64,000 nt of DNA from Petrolisthes cinctipes (lineage: Eukaryota; Arthropoda; Malacostraca; Decapoda; Porcellanidae), in NCBI GenBank assembly GCA_033782935.1, contig JAWQEG010000288.1, positions 366,001-430,000 of the forward strand, written 5' to 3'. The notes under the pieces were generated by a model. The model was given only the letters and a program-made list of their open reading frames with translations, was not told the DNA's origin and ran no database searches. How positions within the stretch are numbered: the stretch's first letter is position 1; each line of letters begins with the position of its first letter. Below are positions 1-13,139 of this stretch, in pieces. The position numbers and the translations under genes were made by a program.

Positions 1-2547
1 GACAATCTGCCATGTTGACATCCTCTCCAGTTCCCAAGCTGAGATTATGATCACACTGGTGCTTCTGCAGCCCTGACTCCACCAGCTTAATAACGGCCCC
101 ACGGCTCAGCACGTACCCAGCCCCTCCATTCAAGTAGGTGCTGCCCTGGAAGTTCCATGTTTTCAGTGCCACTTAATACTATACATATACAATAATCATA
201 CAGTACAGCATAGGTAACAATATAGCACCATGATGGGATGATCCTAAATTGTGCACATGTTAATCTTTAATTTACAGTCCAGGTATACAGTAATCATATT
301 ATTTCTTTTCAGAGATTCAACAAAGGTCAGCTTTGAAGTCAATGAAATATGTTTTATTTACAAGTGTACTAGAATGTTTATAAAGGTCATCAACACCAGC
401 AGCAGAAGTACCTGTAATTGTGACAATAGGCTAGCAGCTTAGCCTTCCTTGAATTGAAGACTGTGTAGCCTATACTCTTTATACATAGTTCGGCTTTCAC
501 ACATATAAACACATTGAGAGATCTTTGGAATCACTCATTAGCAGCTGCCAATCTCCTGAAGTCTACAGAGACTTCATTCCTGCTGCAGTGAATAATTGGA
601 GAAATTCCATTCATCAGATCTTGAAATTCTCACTCTTAATTAGATCTTACTCTGTCCCAGGTGCGGAGGTGGACCCCCGTAGCCTGAGGCTGGAGAGGGT
701 CAAGGCCCCTCACTGCTGCTTGTAGATTCTCTACAAGCAAGAAGGTGTCATCATCTGCCTTTACCACCCAGTCAAACTCATCTCGGTGATCATAAGCCCA
801 TTCAAACCCTGTGCAAGCAAGAGAGAAACTTTGTCACTGTACTGACTTAGAGAAAATTAAAATATCTTTTATTTTATATGAGGATACATAACAGGGCAGA
901 TGTGTGCAAACTAAAGACTGCATCCCTACAATAAAGAAATCCAGAATTCAAACTTAAAAACTATTTTGTCTGAGGCTGGATGACTAGAGATCAAAGACAA
1001 AAGGAAATGTGAACTGAGGCAAACTACAGTATTCAATAATGTTTCATGTGTATGAACGAAAGCTTGTAAATATTTACTAATAAGGAGTCATTGTATATTA
1101 CTCCAGTGGCATAAGACATACAAGAAGTACATTAGCTATTGTAAATCTTAATGAATGACATTTAACATCTACAAAACATAAGATGAATCTACATATAAAA
1201 TGGAGTTACATAAGATATAAGCAGCAATTAAGGGGTGAACCTCTTTTTGGTAAATTAAGAGAGCTCCTAATTTTTCAAAACTATACCAGGAAAAAAATCA
1301 CCTCAATTTTACTAATATGGCATCTGTTTTGTGATATACAGTAGTTTGGAGGATTCAATAGCCCTTCAATCTATTGTCAAGAATTTCTCAAAAGAGTTTT
1401 CAGTATTTACCTCAAGTTACTCATGAAAAACTAATTCAAACATATGGTATATATTCTCAAAGGTAACTAACCAACCTTGTGTAACCTTGTTCCAGAGCTG
1501 GTTATATGTGTTGGCACCTGGTGTGATGAGAATGTCGGGGAGGAGTGGGTCTTTCTGTGTGGTGAGAAAGACAGCTCGTTTGCAGTGTGGGGCCCAGGTA
1601 GCAGCCACATGCTGTGCCCGGGTCTCATGGTACTTGGGTGAGGTGGAGATGAGACAGAGGATCCTGTCACTGCCCTCACCTACTGACTCTCTATTATGGG
1701 TTTGTGATGGGTAGTGCTGAAGCGGCAGCGGCGAGTCTGGCAGCAGGGCTAGCACATATTCACTGAACCACAATAAACATTAGTTAGTACTGTACCCCGA
1801 ATCAAAATAGGTCAGCACCTACAACACTGACTGAGACAAATTGAAGCATAGATGTGTAGTACAGTACTAGTATGTAAAAAGGAGTTAGATAAACCAAATG
1901 CCCATCAGCCAACTTCTAGAAGGTCAATACACAGCACAAGTAGGCAAAGGCACTGAAGCTTAATGATATGCTTGCTTATTCAATATCTTTAATTTTTCAT
2001 TTACTTTGCAATTATAAATACAGGTTATTTCCAACCTTTTCCCATTTCACTGGTACCGTAACAGATAGAATGATACAAATTTTACCGAGAAAAACAGTTA
2101 GTTACTCGAGTTAAAATATTTCTTGAAAATTATTACCAGTATAATTTTGGTAATGGAATTGTACTGACAATCACACTCACCTTAATGCAAGTTTTTGGAG
2201 TTGCGTTTATTTTTATATCTATAACTTTGATCTGCCTCTCTTAGCAGGTCCTACATCACTTACATACACCATTATTATAAATTTTCTCCACATGTCTAAT
2301 TTATTATTACCTAAGATCTTGGTAAATATTATGAGGTGGGTAAAAGAACTCACCGGTAGGTATAAATGATGAGTACAAGATGGTAAAGAAGAATCAGGAG
2401 AGCAGCAATGGTGAGGGGTACAATGACGAAACAGAGGTATGGACGATGTCGCAGTACTCGCGAGACTTGGGTGCCCATGCAAAAACATCTTGTCATTGTC
2501 TCCATCACCCTGCATACCCTCCTCTTGATAACCAAGTGCCACCTCAC
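1..2547 (-). CDS. C1GALT1: C1GALT1-like core-1 beta-1,3-galactosyltransferase (3' end outside window)
   Basis: Predicted Golgi type II glycosyltransferase that adds galactose to GalNAc-Ser/Thr to make the core-1 O-glycan. Coding exons in transcript order are 2354-2547, 1476-1762, 651-808 and 1-145; the gene continues beyond base 1. Junction phases agree: CG joins T, then G joins GG, then a phase-0 junction. About 261 residues are visible. A short basic N-terminus is followed by a hydrophobic signal anchor (about residues 38-62, PYLCFVIVPLTIAALL...). The catalytic start is RILCLISTSPKYHETRAQHV, matching the family's RILC...KARHVKATW block. The metal-binding DxD is ADDDT at about 178-182, and the NGGAGYVLSR block matches the family's SGGAGYVLS. 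The last visible residues, GEDVNMADC, match the family's acceptor-side block less closely. Donors include GTGAGT and GTAAGA; the donor at 1475 (GTTGGT) is weak. Which family member this is (C1GALT1 or a relative) is uncertain. Confidence 0.88.
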
Positions 2548-3676
2548 GTTGCCACACCCTAGCTATCACCTGTATGTCAGAAGACCAGTGTTCAGATAGA
2601 CTTCACATGATACATCTCAAAACCATTCACAGGATACTTTTCAAAATCTCAACCTAATTTACTGTTCCTAGTAATGAAGCATACTACTGACAAGTTATGA
2701 CTGATTTGTTCTATACTGTACTACTATTGTGATTACTACTCACCCCACAGTGATCATGAGCAACAGCAGCAGGACATCATCACAGTCACCAATCTGCCTT
2801 CCTCACATATTCATGTGTTGCGTTCCCTATGGTTGTAATATATAAATTATATATCTGCTATTTAAGTACATGTTTACAATTACACATTCAAGAACAAAAG
2901 TTTATATATATAAATATGGGAAATATTAATTTTGAAACTTTTTAAGGGTTGCCTAAATTAGCAGTGCCATAGGCACTAGCCTCCCTTGCCCTCTTCAACT
3001 TGCCCACAGCCCAGCTGGCCCTGTATCCCACAATGTCTGACGCTACAAAACTATGTTTTGTTCCCATTGAGCTTGCCTGTGAAACAAACTGAAGATGCAA
3101 TCTTTGAAAGATGTATGCAACACTGTTTGAGGCACTGTTCAAAGCTCCATGCAGTCCACACAACACATGTCTGTAGTAATGCTCATCACAATGACATCTC
3201 CGCCACTGAAGTACTACCGGTATATCACCATAAAGCTAGATGTCTTTATCAAAACTGTGTAGGACTATCATTAAGAAGCAGGAAGACAGGCACAGTTACC
3301 CGGCTTATCAGTACACAGTACTCTAGAATCTGACCTGATCTAACCTAATGAGAATATATAGAGATTATCGAGCACTTACTGAGATATCTTACCAGGATGT
3401 AACCATACAAAATAAATACACATATGTACAAGTACTGTACTGTGCCTTATAACAATCAAACAAATTGTTCTGAATCTCTACTTTACAGCATTTTTTCTTT
3501 ATCCTGCAAAAATGTACATATACTATACAGTAATATGTTCTTACCTGCCCATACCGGTACCTTGTGCCTACCCACTTCTTAAGCCCTTGGCTCATATCTT
3601 ATAGTAAATGTAATGCAGTCCACAACAAAGTACACCAAAAATTTACTTATAAATGCAGGACAATATGCAGATCGTG
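2548..3676. other. Intergenic stretch, no recognised gene
   Basis: This lies upstream of the C1GALT1-like gene. Several short open frames occur (for example near 2942-3333), but none has a recognisable domain or consistent splice sites. It probably includes promoter and 5' UTR sequence of the minus-strand gene, although I cannot point to a core promoter element. Confidence 0.5.
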
Positions 3677-3917
3677 GGTCAATTCCACAGTCATTCGTTG
3701 TGGTTTGTAAGCACGCAAACGAAAGAATGTTAGCCGTGTAAATGACTTATGGGTGATTAATTTAATGAATTTAGTGAGTAAACTATGCAGTGATCATTAT
3801 TATCTAACTGTTGGATATATTTTGTGAATATGGATACTCAGCTTTTGGAAAATAATGAAGCCTTACAAGTGTGGTTGGTTGGGAAGCTAACAAACAAATA
3901 CCACTGTGGAATCGACC
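3677..3917. mobile_element. MITE copy 1, GGTCRATTCCACAGT inverted repeats, 5-bp target duplication
   Basis: A 241-bp element that is about 85% or more similar by eye to 37305-37543. Its ends are GGTCAATTCCACAGT and, inverted, GGTCGATTCCACAGT. Weaker inverted similarity continues for about 40 bp (TTTGTAAGC against TTTGTTAGC). The flanks are tcgtg and tcatg, a 5-bp duplication with one mismatch. There is no coding capacity, so it would be a non-autonomous DNA transposon. The superfamily is not recognised. Confidence 0.8.
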
Positions 3918-4061
3918 TCATGTGTCTAATGTCATTTACTTAGTAGGAAAAAAGTGCATTTTTGACAGGAACAAATGAGGGAAGTAATAATTTCTTTTCA
4001 CAAGATGAACCAACCCTGTTCTAACCTACACAATGGATCCCTTCTGGAATCAGGGACAACC

Positions 4062-5374
4062 AGGGATATGTAAACTCATTGAGAGGATTATGTCGGACAT
4101 CATTCTGCAACACCTGCTTACAAATCAACAACTTGGCTTCCTGCCAGGGAGATCAACCGTTACCAACCTGTTGGATGCACTTAATCACTAGACAGAAGCT
4201 TTATCACAACACGGACTGCCGATAGACATCTTATTCCTTGATTAAGCCAAGACATTCGATACTGTGCCGCATGTATGCCTTATGGCAAAACTTCCAGCAT
4301 ATGGCATCATAGGAAATCTCAAGCAGTGGATACAAAATTTCCTGACAGGACATAAGCAATCTGTAAAGATTAATGGGAAAACTTCTGACAGTGTGAGTGT
4401 CATTAGTGGTGTCCCACAGGGATCGGTACTGGGTCCTCTTTTGTTCATGCTGTTCATGAACGACCTACCAGATAACCTGCACAACCCCACCTTGATGTAC
4501 GCAATTGACACAAAGATGTTTTCCGTAATAAAGCAAAGACCGACACATGATCCTCCAAGCACCCTGACGCTACAGCAAGCTGACCCGTTTCCAAAGTTGG
4601 GCTAACAACATGAATATGAAGTTTAATTCAACTAAATGTAAAACAATGCATCTAGGCATTTCAAACCCTTGGCTGGAGTACACAATGCTCCTAGAGGACA
4701 TCACTCATCACCATAAAATGGAAACCATGGAGGAAAAAGACCTGGGCGTGATTGTGGATTTGGGGTTGACATTCTCTAAGCACATCCAAACCCAAGTAAA
4801 TAAAGCAAACAGTGTCCTCAGAGCCATCAAGCATATACTTAAAGCTCTAGACCTCACCGCATTCCGTACTCTGTACAAATCACTAGTACACCCAAACTTA
4901 GAGTACGCTTCAGTCATCTTGTCACTAGAGCAAAAGAGGGACAGAGACACACTAGAATATGTCCAACGTCATGCTACAAGACTATTTACAGGCCTCTCAG
5001 ACAAGTCCTATGAAGAACGACTCTTCACTCTGGAGCTACCAACTCTAGAGTTCCTACGACAAAGAGCGAACATGATCCAGATGATCAAACTGATACAAGG
5101 CATGGAGGAGACTAACCCAGCACCATGCAGTGAGTGTGGAAGGATGTTCATACAGCCTGCATTAAACACAAATAACCAGGGACACAGCTTCAAACTCCAG
5201 ATACAACACCAACCTAGACCCAAGGACAACTTCTTCACATGCCGCGCAACAAAGCACTCGAACCGACTAACCCAAGACACTGTTAGTGCAAATAATGTGA
5301 ACATCTTCAAGAATCTACTGACTAAAGAATGGAAGAACAACCCAGACTGCTACCAATACCGTTTTTCATATTAA
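4062..5374 (+). pseudogene. Jockey/CR1-like LINE reverse transcriptase, broken
   Basis: The remnant of the second ORF of a non-LTR retrotransposon, 5'-truncated. The first part (4062-4260) reads as QLGFLPGRSTVTNLLDALNH and then an AKTFDTVPH motif, with in-frame stops. The frame continues at 4264 through GVPQGSVLGPLLFMLF (RT motif B). Motif C, normally YADD, reads YAID. A frame break near 4605 leads to 4610-5374, the C-terminal part (KDLGVIVD, LVHPNLEYAS, DTLEYVQRHATRLFTGLSD). The stops and the altered catalytic motif mean it is inactive. The exact LINE clade (CR1, L2 or jockey) is not settled. Confidence 0.88.
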
Positions 5375-5499
5375 TACCGACCCAAGACCGCCCCCACCTA
5401 AGTCAAGGCAACTACAGAAGGTCTCATTACCTGAAAGGGCACCTAATACCTTACTGAAGGTGAAAATTTAAGTGTCCTTTGAAACCTACAGCGTTGAAT

Positions 5500-5797
5500 A
5501 TTTTTAGTAACCTAGGATGGCTTTTCTACCATCATTACCCACTAATTCATACCATAAGAAGATTATTTTCATCGATGGCATTTCCCTCGGAAATGCCCCA
5601 TTTCCAAGATACAGCATATTCAAAAGGTGAATTTGGGAATTAGCTTGACCTTACCTTACCTAATCTAGACCACAGCAAACTATCCGGACCTAACCAGAGC
5701 AAACTATTGGGACCTAACTGGGGCAAACTACCAGGATGTAACCAGGGGCAAACTATCGGGACCTAACCATGGTAAACTACCGGGACCTAGCTGGATG
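5500..5797 (+). mobile_element. GGTA-family MITE, fragment
   Basis: Shares the internal landmarks of the GGTA family: the CTACCATCATTACCCACT block, the AAATGCCCCATTTCCAAGAT block, TTAGCTTGACC, then a run of GGGACCTAAC...GCAAACTA units. The left end is degraded. The right end is cut by the Tc1/pogo-like element at 5816; family-like end sequence ending in AAATACC resumes at about 6600-6630. Confidence 0.65.
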
Positions 5798-5815
5798 TTA
5801 TATAATATCAATATA

Positions 5816-6586
5816 CACCTCAGGCTCGTATAGAACGTCCAATAGGTCGATAGAAGATGTTGTTTTATGTGAAATCGTTCTATGTGATACACGTAACCCA
5901 TGGGGAAAATTACAATTGGTCAATTAATCACCAAAATTGACCCTGAAATTAACATAAAATACTTTTCAAGGTTTTTCTTGCCTTAATCCTACAGGGATGT
6001 ATGTAAAATGCATATTACAATTCGTATTAAGGTTTTCATAGGTGACTCATGTGACCGAGATGAGTCGGCAACATCCGTGGTGGTGGAGGTGGTAGTGGGG
6101 AGATAGCGCGTGATCATCGTTTGTTTTCTTTTATTAACCATACACAGTTGTTTCCTCCTCCTTTCTCTTTCCGAGAAATAACTTCCTTCTTTATATCGAA
6201 GGATATGGCCTTCCGTTTTGTAAATGCATGACCTGGCATGACTGAGCGTTGAAGCTGGTGGTTAACTCGTAATCACTAAAAAATGAGCGAGTCACACACA
6301 ACACAGGCTAGGGTGAATGGAGACTGAGGGTAGGGGGAAGGAGCGGGAGAAGTGGTGGGAACACACTCACCCACATTACGCAGACGCCAGTGACTTAATT
6401 TCCTGGCACGTTCATTATGATTTTGCTCGTTTTGTAAAAGAACTCCTCGGATTTGCCTCACTTATTTTCGCCACCCATTCTATACGGATGCAATCGTTTT
6501 GTAAAATAATTGTAAGCTAATATTTTGGTCGCTCGTTCTTTACAAGAATCGTTCTATGTGAAGACGTTCTATATGAGACCGAGGTG
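5816..6586. mobile_element. Small Tc1/pogo-like element, TA target site
   Basis: The 771-bp interval begins CACCTCAGGCTCGTATAGAA and ends with the inverted counterpart CACCTCGGTCTCATATAGAA, each side bordered by TA. No transposase frame is visible. TA duplication and inverted ends are typical of Tc1/mariner/pogo; the assignment rests only on these. It sits inside a GGTA-family MITE. Confidence 0.6.
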
Positions 6587-6712
6587 TACATATATATGTT
6601 ATATAACAGCAATACAGTAAATAAATACCATATTATTTCCCTAATCCGGGTGGAGCTCTCATAAAAACTGTCCATATATTTTTCTTGGTTATGTCTGGTT
6701 AGAAACCCATAT

Positions 6713-7125
6713 GGTATTTATCCAATATATTGCCATTTTGTAGCAGTGTTGCCATATCCGGCTAAATCCCGGTAGTTTGCCCCGGTCAGGTCCCGGTACT
6801 TTACCACAGTTAGGTCCCGGTAGTTTGCCCAGGTTAGGTTCCAGTAGTCTGCTGTTGTCTAGGTTAGGTTAGATCAGGCTAATTTCAAAATGCTCCATTT
6901 GAATATGACCTATCCGAAGAAAAAAAGTGTCTTAGAAAGGGATAAATTGGTTAATATCTATTCTGTTGCCATTTTCGGTAAATATCTACTCTATTTCTGG
7001 TTGGTATTACAATGTTTTTACTCTCTTTACCCACTAAATTATACCATTCTAAGACCTGACCGGGGCATATTACTGGGACCTAGCCGGATTTGGCAACACT
7101 GCTACAAAACAGTTATAGTCTAGAT
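6713..7125 (-). mobile_element. GGTA-family MITE, subtype B, split by a hAT element
   Basis: The left end is GGTATTTATCC, followed by GTAGCAGTGTTGCC, CCGGTAGTTTGCCC and GGTTAGGTTAG landmarks on the minus orientation. The right terminal repeat is interrupted at 7125 by the hAT element and resumes at 9700 (AAATATCG). This shows that the MITE was in place before the hAT insertion. Confidence 0.75.
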
Positions 7126-7232
7126 CAGTGGTTCTTAAACTTCTTTGCCTCACGCCCCCCTCTGCTTTATGTATAGATCCCGCGCCCCCCTATCCCTTAA
7201 AATGAATTAAGAGAGAGAGAGAGAGAGAATGT

Positions 7233-8833
<1,601 letters not shown>

Positions 8834-8882
8834 GTGGAAACAGTGGTAACGATTTTTGCAATAATTAACATCACAGATTATT

Positions 8883-9615
8883 GGTAAATATTGAAAGAAT
8901 TGCCGTTACCGAGTACGATTTTTCTACCTTCATTACCCACTTATTTAGACCATTCTAAGACTATTTTCTTGGTAAATATTGAATGAATTACCGTTATTGG
9001 GTACGGTTTTTCTACCTTCATTACCTACTTATTTAGACCATTCTAATACTATTTTCTTCTATGGCATTTTCTCTGCAAATGCCCCATTTACAAGATAGGG
9101 TATATTCAAATGGGGCATTTTGAAATTAGCCTGACCTAACCTAACCTAGACCGCATCAGACTACCGGGACCTAACCTGGGCAGACTACCAGGACCTAACC
9201 TGGGCAAACTACCGGGACCTAACCTGGGCAAACTACCGGGAAATAACCGTGGTAAAGTACAGAAAATGACCGGGGCAAAATACTGGGACCTAGCCGGATC
9301 TGGCAACGCTGCTACAAAACAGTAATTCTTTCAATAAATACCATTTTCTTCTATGGCATTTTCTCTGCAAATGCCCCATTTCCAAGATAGGGCATATTCA
9401 AATGGGGCATTTTGAAATTAGCCTGACCTTACCTAACCTAACTTAGACCACAGCAGGCTACTGGGACCTAACCTGGGCAAACTACTAGGACCAAACCTTG
9501 GCAAACTACCGGGAAATAACCGTGGTAAAGTACAGGAAATGACGGGGGCAAAATACTGGGACCTAGCCGGATCTGGCAACACTGCTACAAATTGACAATT
9601 CTTTCAATAAATACC
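8883..9615 (+). mobile_element. GGTA-family MITE (outer copy), split by a second copy of itself
   Basis: The outer element is 8883-8970 plus 9343-9615. It starts GGTAAATATTGAAAG and ends CTTTCAATAAATACC. Between the parts lies a complete second copy (8971-9342). Joining the outer halves after removing one 8-bp duplication restores the uninterrupted family sequence. Confidence 0.85.
8971..9342 (+). mobile_element. GGTA-family MITE (inner copy), 8-bp target duplication
   Basis: A complete 372-bp copy with ends GGTAAATATTGAATG and TTCTTTCAATAAATACC. It is flanked by the perfect 8-bp repeat attttctt (8963-8970 and 9343-9350), which is target sequence belonging to the outer copy. The interior carries five GGCARACTACCRGG-type units and a CCTAACCTAACCTAG core. 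Confidence 0.9.
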
Positions 9616-10230
9616 AGCAGATTATTTACCAAAACCCTGCTCGGGCCCCCCTCCTGGAAGCTTCTAGTGTCTCCCAGTTTAAGAACCACTGGTCTAGATA
9701 AATATCGATAAATTAGTGGATAAAGATGGTATGAACATTCGTAATAGAAAACGGCAATATACTAGATAATTACCGATAATCCAGGTCTTAATACGGTTAG
9801 GATGGGTTCAAGATCATAATCTGTAAACATGTTACAGCATTCTAACGTATGCATATATTTCATGAGCAGTCTTGACCTCAATACTTAACGTTAGAATAGT
9901 TTAATAGACTTGAAATATAAGTTCTCCCAGTCACTGTTTAAAGTTTCAGAATTCGTGACCTCTGTATGGCGAGCATGAATCACTATCATATGTCTGCCGA
10001 GATTAAAACTAGATAAGATACAAACAATATATTATCAACAAAATTGAGTACTAGCGTCCAGGTAACACCTCAAAATAATAATATTTACCACTTTTGGCTG
10101 GCCAAACACTTATTAATTAATTTACATCCTGATAACAAGAGCCTTGAGCCTTCTTAAGGCTTCTTTCAATTATAATCCTAAGCTTTACCAATACCGAGAT
10201 GAGTACCATAATGAAAACGTGATAACAATG

Positions 10231-10356
10231 ACAACAGTGTTGCCACTTGCCAGGAGCTCTGGTCTGCTTGACGAAAATTCCCCAACTTCGACATTAAAAC
10301 TTTCCTTTTTACCTCAAAAATTCCAAGTTTAGGCTACTCTTGAGTCTTGAAGACGG
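10231..10356 (+). mobile_element. Older hAT-like MITE, left part
   Basis: Starts ACAGTGTTGCCACTTGCCAG and matches 59117-59225. The right part is at 12590-12717, which ends with the inverted CAACACTG. The two parts are separated by the Harbinger-like element. The intact counterpart is at 59117-59373. Confidence 0.7.
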
Positions 10357-10809
10357 TCACAGTCGTACTGTACTAACTGTACACAGTCCTACATTAAGGC
10401 TTCGTTCACACCGAGGCCGGAACCAGACATATTCTGATGTCAAAAGTCAGACGACATACGATATGCGATAATGCGACGCAAATCCCCCGCTGCCCGCCGG
10501 AAAAAGAGTTCACACTTCACAGTATTTCACACTGGGTGCAGTGGCCCGGCCCAGTGCCAGTGGGTGGTACTGTCAGACAAATGGTCAAGGTGGTAACATG
10601 GTGCTGTCAAGGAGGTGTAGGAAACTTTTGTTATGGCTTCATAGAAGGAAATGGAGACATGAACAACATAAATACTGGGTGCATCCCATTAACAAACATC
10701 ATTGAGTGTGTTACCGCCACCAGGCGGTTATGTAATATGATGTCAAACAGAACAGCAATTATCAAATACAACACACATCATTCAAAATCTAGTTACTATT
10801 ATTATCAAC

Positions 10810-11040
10810 TGTCCTGCCCTTCTGCCGTATCAAAAGAAGCTAGATGGAGCCATTGTAGATACCTGTCCAGGATGCAACACAGCACCCATTTCTTTAAAAC
10901 ACATTATGGAAGACTGCAACGCACACAACAACACTCGCCAACAACACAACATACACTCACTGAGGGCATTGTGGGAAAGCCCGGTTCAAGCCTTATAGCC
11001 TTCCTCAGGAGCTCGGGGCTGCACGGTCAGACAGCTTGAG
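10810..11040 (+). pseudogene. Jockey-like LINE 3' fragment
   Basis: Read in the right frame this encodes YQKKLDGAIVDTCPGC, then NTAPISLKHIMEDCNAH, HSLRALWESPVQA and SSGLHGQTA before a stop. The C-x2-C...H...C pattern is the zinc-knuckle-like C-terminus common in jockey-type LINE polymerases. The same region recurs on the minus strand at about 44510-45030 and 52130-52531. It is 5'-truncated and not functional. Confidence 0.75.
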
Positions 11041-11394
11041 GAACTTAAAGTCTTTAACAACAACTGTCAACTCAACATCATCTTATTAGTAGCCGATCCA
11101 CTCGTTATCCACATCTATTCGGTATCTCAGTTTTGGTCACCTTAGTCATTCATTAACTTAGTCACTACTAGCTTAAACACCATATCATTAGTTAGATTAC
11201 TTACGTATTCTGCTGGGCTATATAATATACTATAGTCCTTTATACAATTATACTGGCGGAGGTACAGCGTTGCCCGGGGCCTTCATCTCGAACAGAAAAT
11301 TTCCGTTCGAGCTGTATATTTGGCGCGCGTTCTTTTACCAGCTCGAATGGAGGCTGGAACAGTACATTAGGCGTGCGATTTTAGCATGAGAATT

Positions 11395-11496
11395 GGCATG
11401 AGAATGGTTATAATATAGACTGAAATACAAGGTGAGCTATAGAAAAAAAAAAAGTTCACCTCGTATTTCTGTCTATATTATAACAATTCTCATGCC
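11395..11496. repeat. Near-perfect hairpin, about 43-bp arms
   Basis: Left arm from GGCATGAGAATGGTTATAAT to CAAGGTGAGC; the right arm is its inverse with about four mismatches, ending ACAATTCTCATGCC. The loop is about 15 bases and includes a run of A. The interior matches no element I recognise. Confidence 0.85.
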
Positions 11497-13139
11497 ATTT
11501 TAATTCAATAAATATTAGAATACCTTTTAAGAATGCCTATGAAGACAAATATCTATTTACCTAAGTAAAACTGAGAGAAACAAAATTGACTGGAATATTG
11601 TGTTCGTTTACGTTTACAGATGGTCAACTTGGATTTTAATTTTTCTTTCTTGTGTCTGTTTATATGGTCAATGCAACAGATGGACATGATTTGCATATAT
11701 GAAATAACAAATAAGAATTTTCTTTGCATCTCAGCTAGGATCATACAATGAAGTTAATGAAGGGTTAATTTAAATGTTTATATCAACGAGTCAAGGGTTA
11801 AGGACAATATTTGTTCAGCCAATCACGAGCTTGCAATGCAATGTTGCCATTTTACATATGGCCGTTGTCAGATGAGATGAAATAGACTATACCACTGAGT
11901 ACCGACACCAACCAAGATCTCTCCCACACTGTCCGCCCTGTCGTTGTTGTCGCTCTCGGCGTACCCGCTCTGGCGGCTCAACACCCTATCACATGTGGTT
12001 TAAATAACTGTCTCTCGAATGTAAACACATAACGTACCCTCAGTTCAGCCCTCAGCCCTATAGCCCCCGCGACTATAACAGCCCCTTGGCGTGCCTCAGC
12101 CCTTTATCAGTTCAGTCCCCAGGATAGGTCTTTTCCCTGCCTGACCTCAAGGTCCGTAGGGATGACAGGTCATTACTTTTTTCTTGTCACAATAACACCG
12201 CTCGGCGACAGCAGGGTGAATATCACCACCTCCTTCCCCAAATACTCGACGACGAACATAGGTGTGTGGAATATATACGAATGAAACCGCAGACATTCCA
12301 GCACTTGTTACATATGCGGATATCACGGTCACACACCTCCACATATAGCGTCGGCATGAAACGGGCAAACGAGGTGCGCACTTTTATGCGCCGCAAGTTT
12401 CTGACATAATATGGATCACCAGTCCACCAGTGTGAACTTCACTGTGAAGTTGTGAACGCTTCACCAAGTTCATGATACATTTTAATGTTTGTTACCACGG
12501 CCGGGTTTTTTTTTTCCGACGCTGGTGGTCGGACATTTGCGCCACAATATGTCTGGTTCCGGCCTCGGTGTGAACGGGGCCTACAATCTTCTTGATATTT
12601 CGTCTGGTAGAAATTTGCCCATAAACTCTTGAACAATATTTATATTAGTTTCCCCATTGGTACCTTTAATTTACCGTGTCTATGGAAAATTCCCCATATC
12701 TGGCAACACTGAATGTTGATCAGTTAATGACTACTGGAATGTATAATAAGGGTGTATAGTGTATAGTGGGTAACTTAGACAAGTAGTGCTAAAATTATTA
12801 TGATTGGCTTAATTCCCCTATCGTCAATTAGGCCACTCGCACACGGGTCACTTTTCAGTAGACGGTGGTTGCCACTGTTTGGTGGTGGCCTGTCCCTGGT
12901 GGAATGCTGTCGACAGACTCGACACCCCTCATACGGGCCACTTTTTAGTGGCAACCACAGCCACAGGCTGTTCCATCATGATGTCCGTGATTTGTGCGTC
13001 ATCGTATGGCTCCTAAAGATAACTGATACTCAAACAGGGCTGGGTGTTTCTCCACTTGATATATCAACTTATCATAGTCAATAACATTTACGATGGCCAT
13101 TGTGGCTAACTACAACTAGGATCTAATAGGTTCTACAGG

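Larger units (their letters stand above)
10398..12581. mobile_element. PIF/Harbinger-like element with long inverted ends
   Basis: The left end GGCTTCGTTCACACCGAGGC and the right end, inverted, GGCCCCGTTCACACCGAGGC match for about 37 bp (continuing CGGAACCAGACATATT). Looser palindromy, including paired GTGTGAA/TTCACAC blocks, continues about 190 bp inwards. The 2184-bp interior has no DDE transposase and instead holds a LINE 3' fragment (10810-11040) and a hairpin (11395-11496). The flanks are TAA on the left and TAC on the right, so a 3-bp duplication is suggestive but imperfect. Confidence 0.7.

Noticed and set aside
1487..1714. Plus-strand frame opposite the C1GALT1 exon
   Set aside because: Antisense shadow of the 1476-1762 coding exon, with no domain of its own.
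10437..11039. 200-codon open frame
   Set aside because: It has the wrong frame for the LINE fragment it overlaps, no domain and low-complexity parts. It crosses a Harbinger-like element end and is a chance frame.
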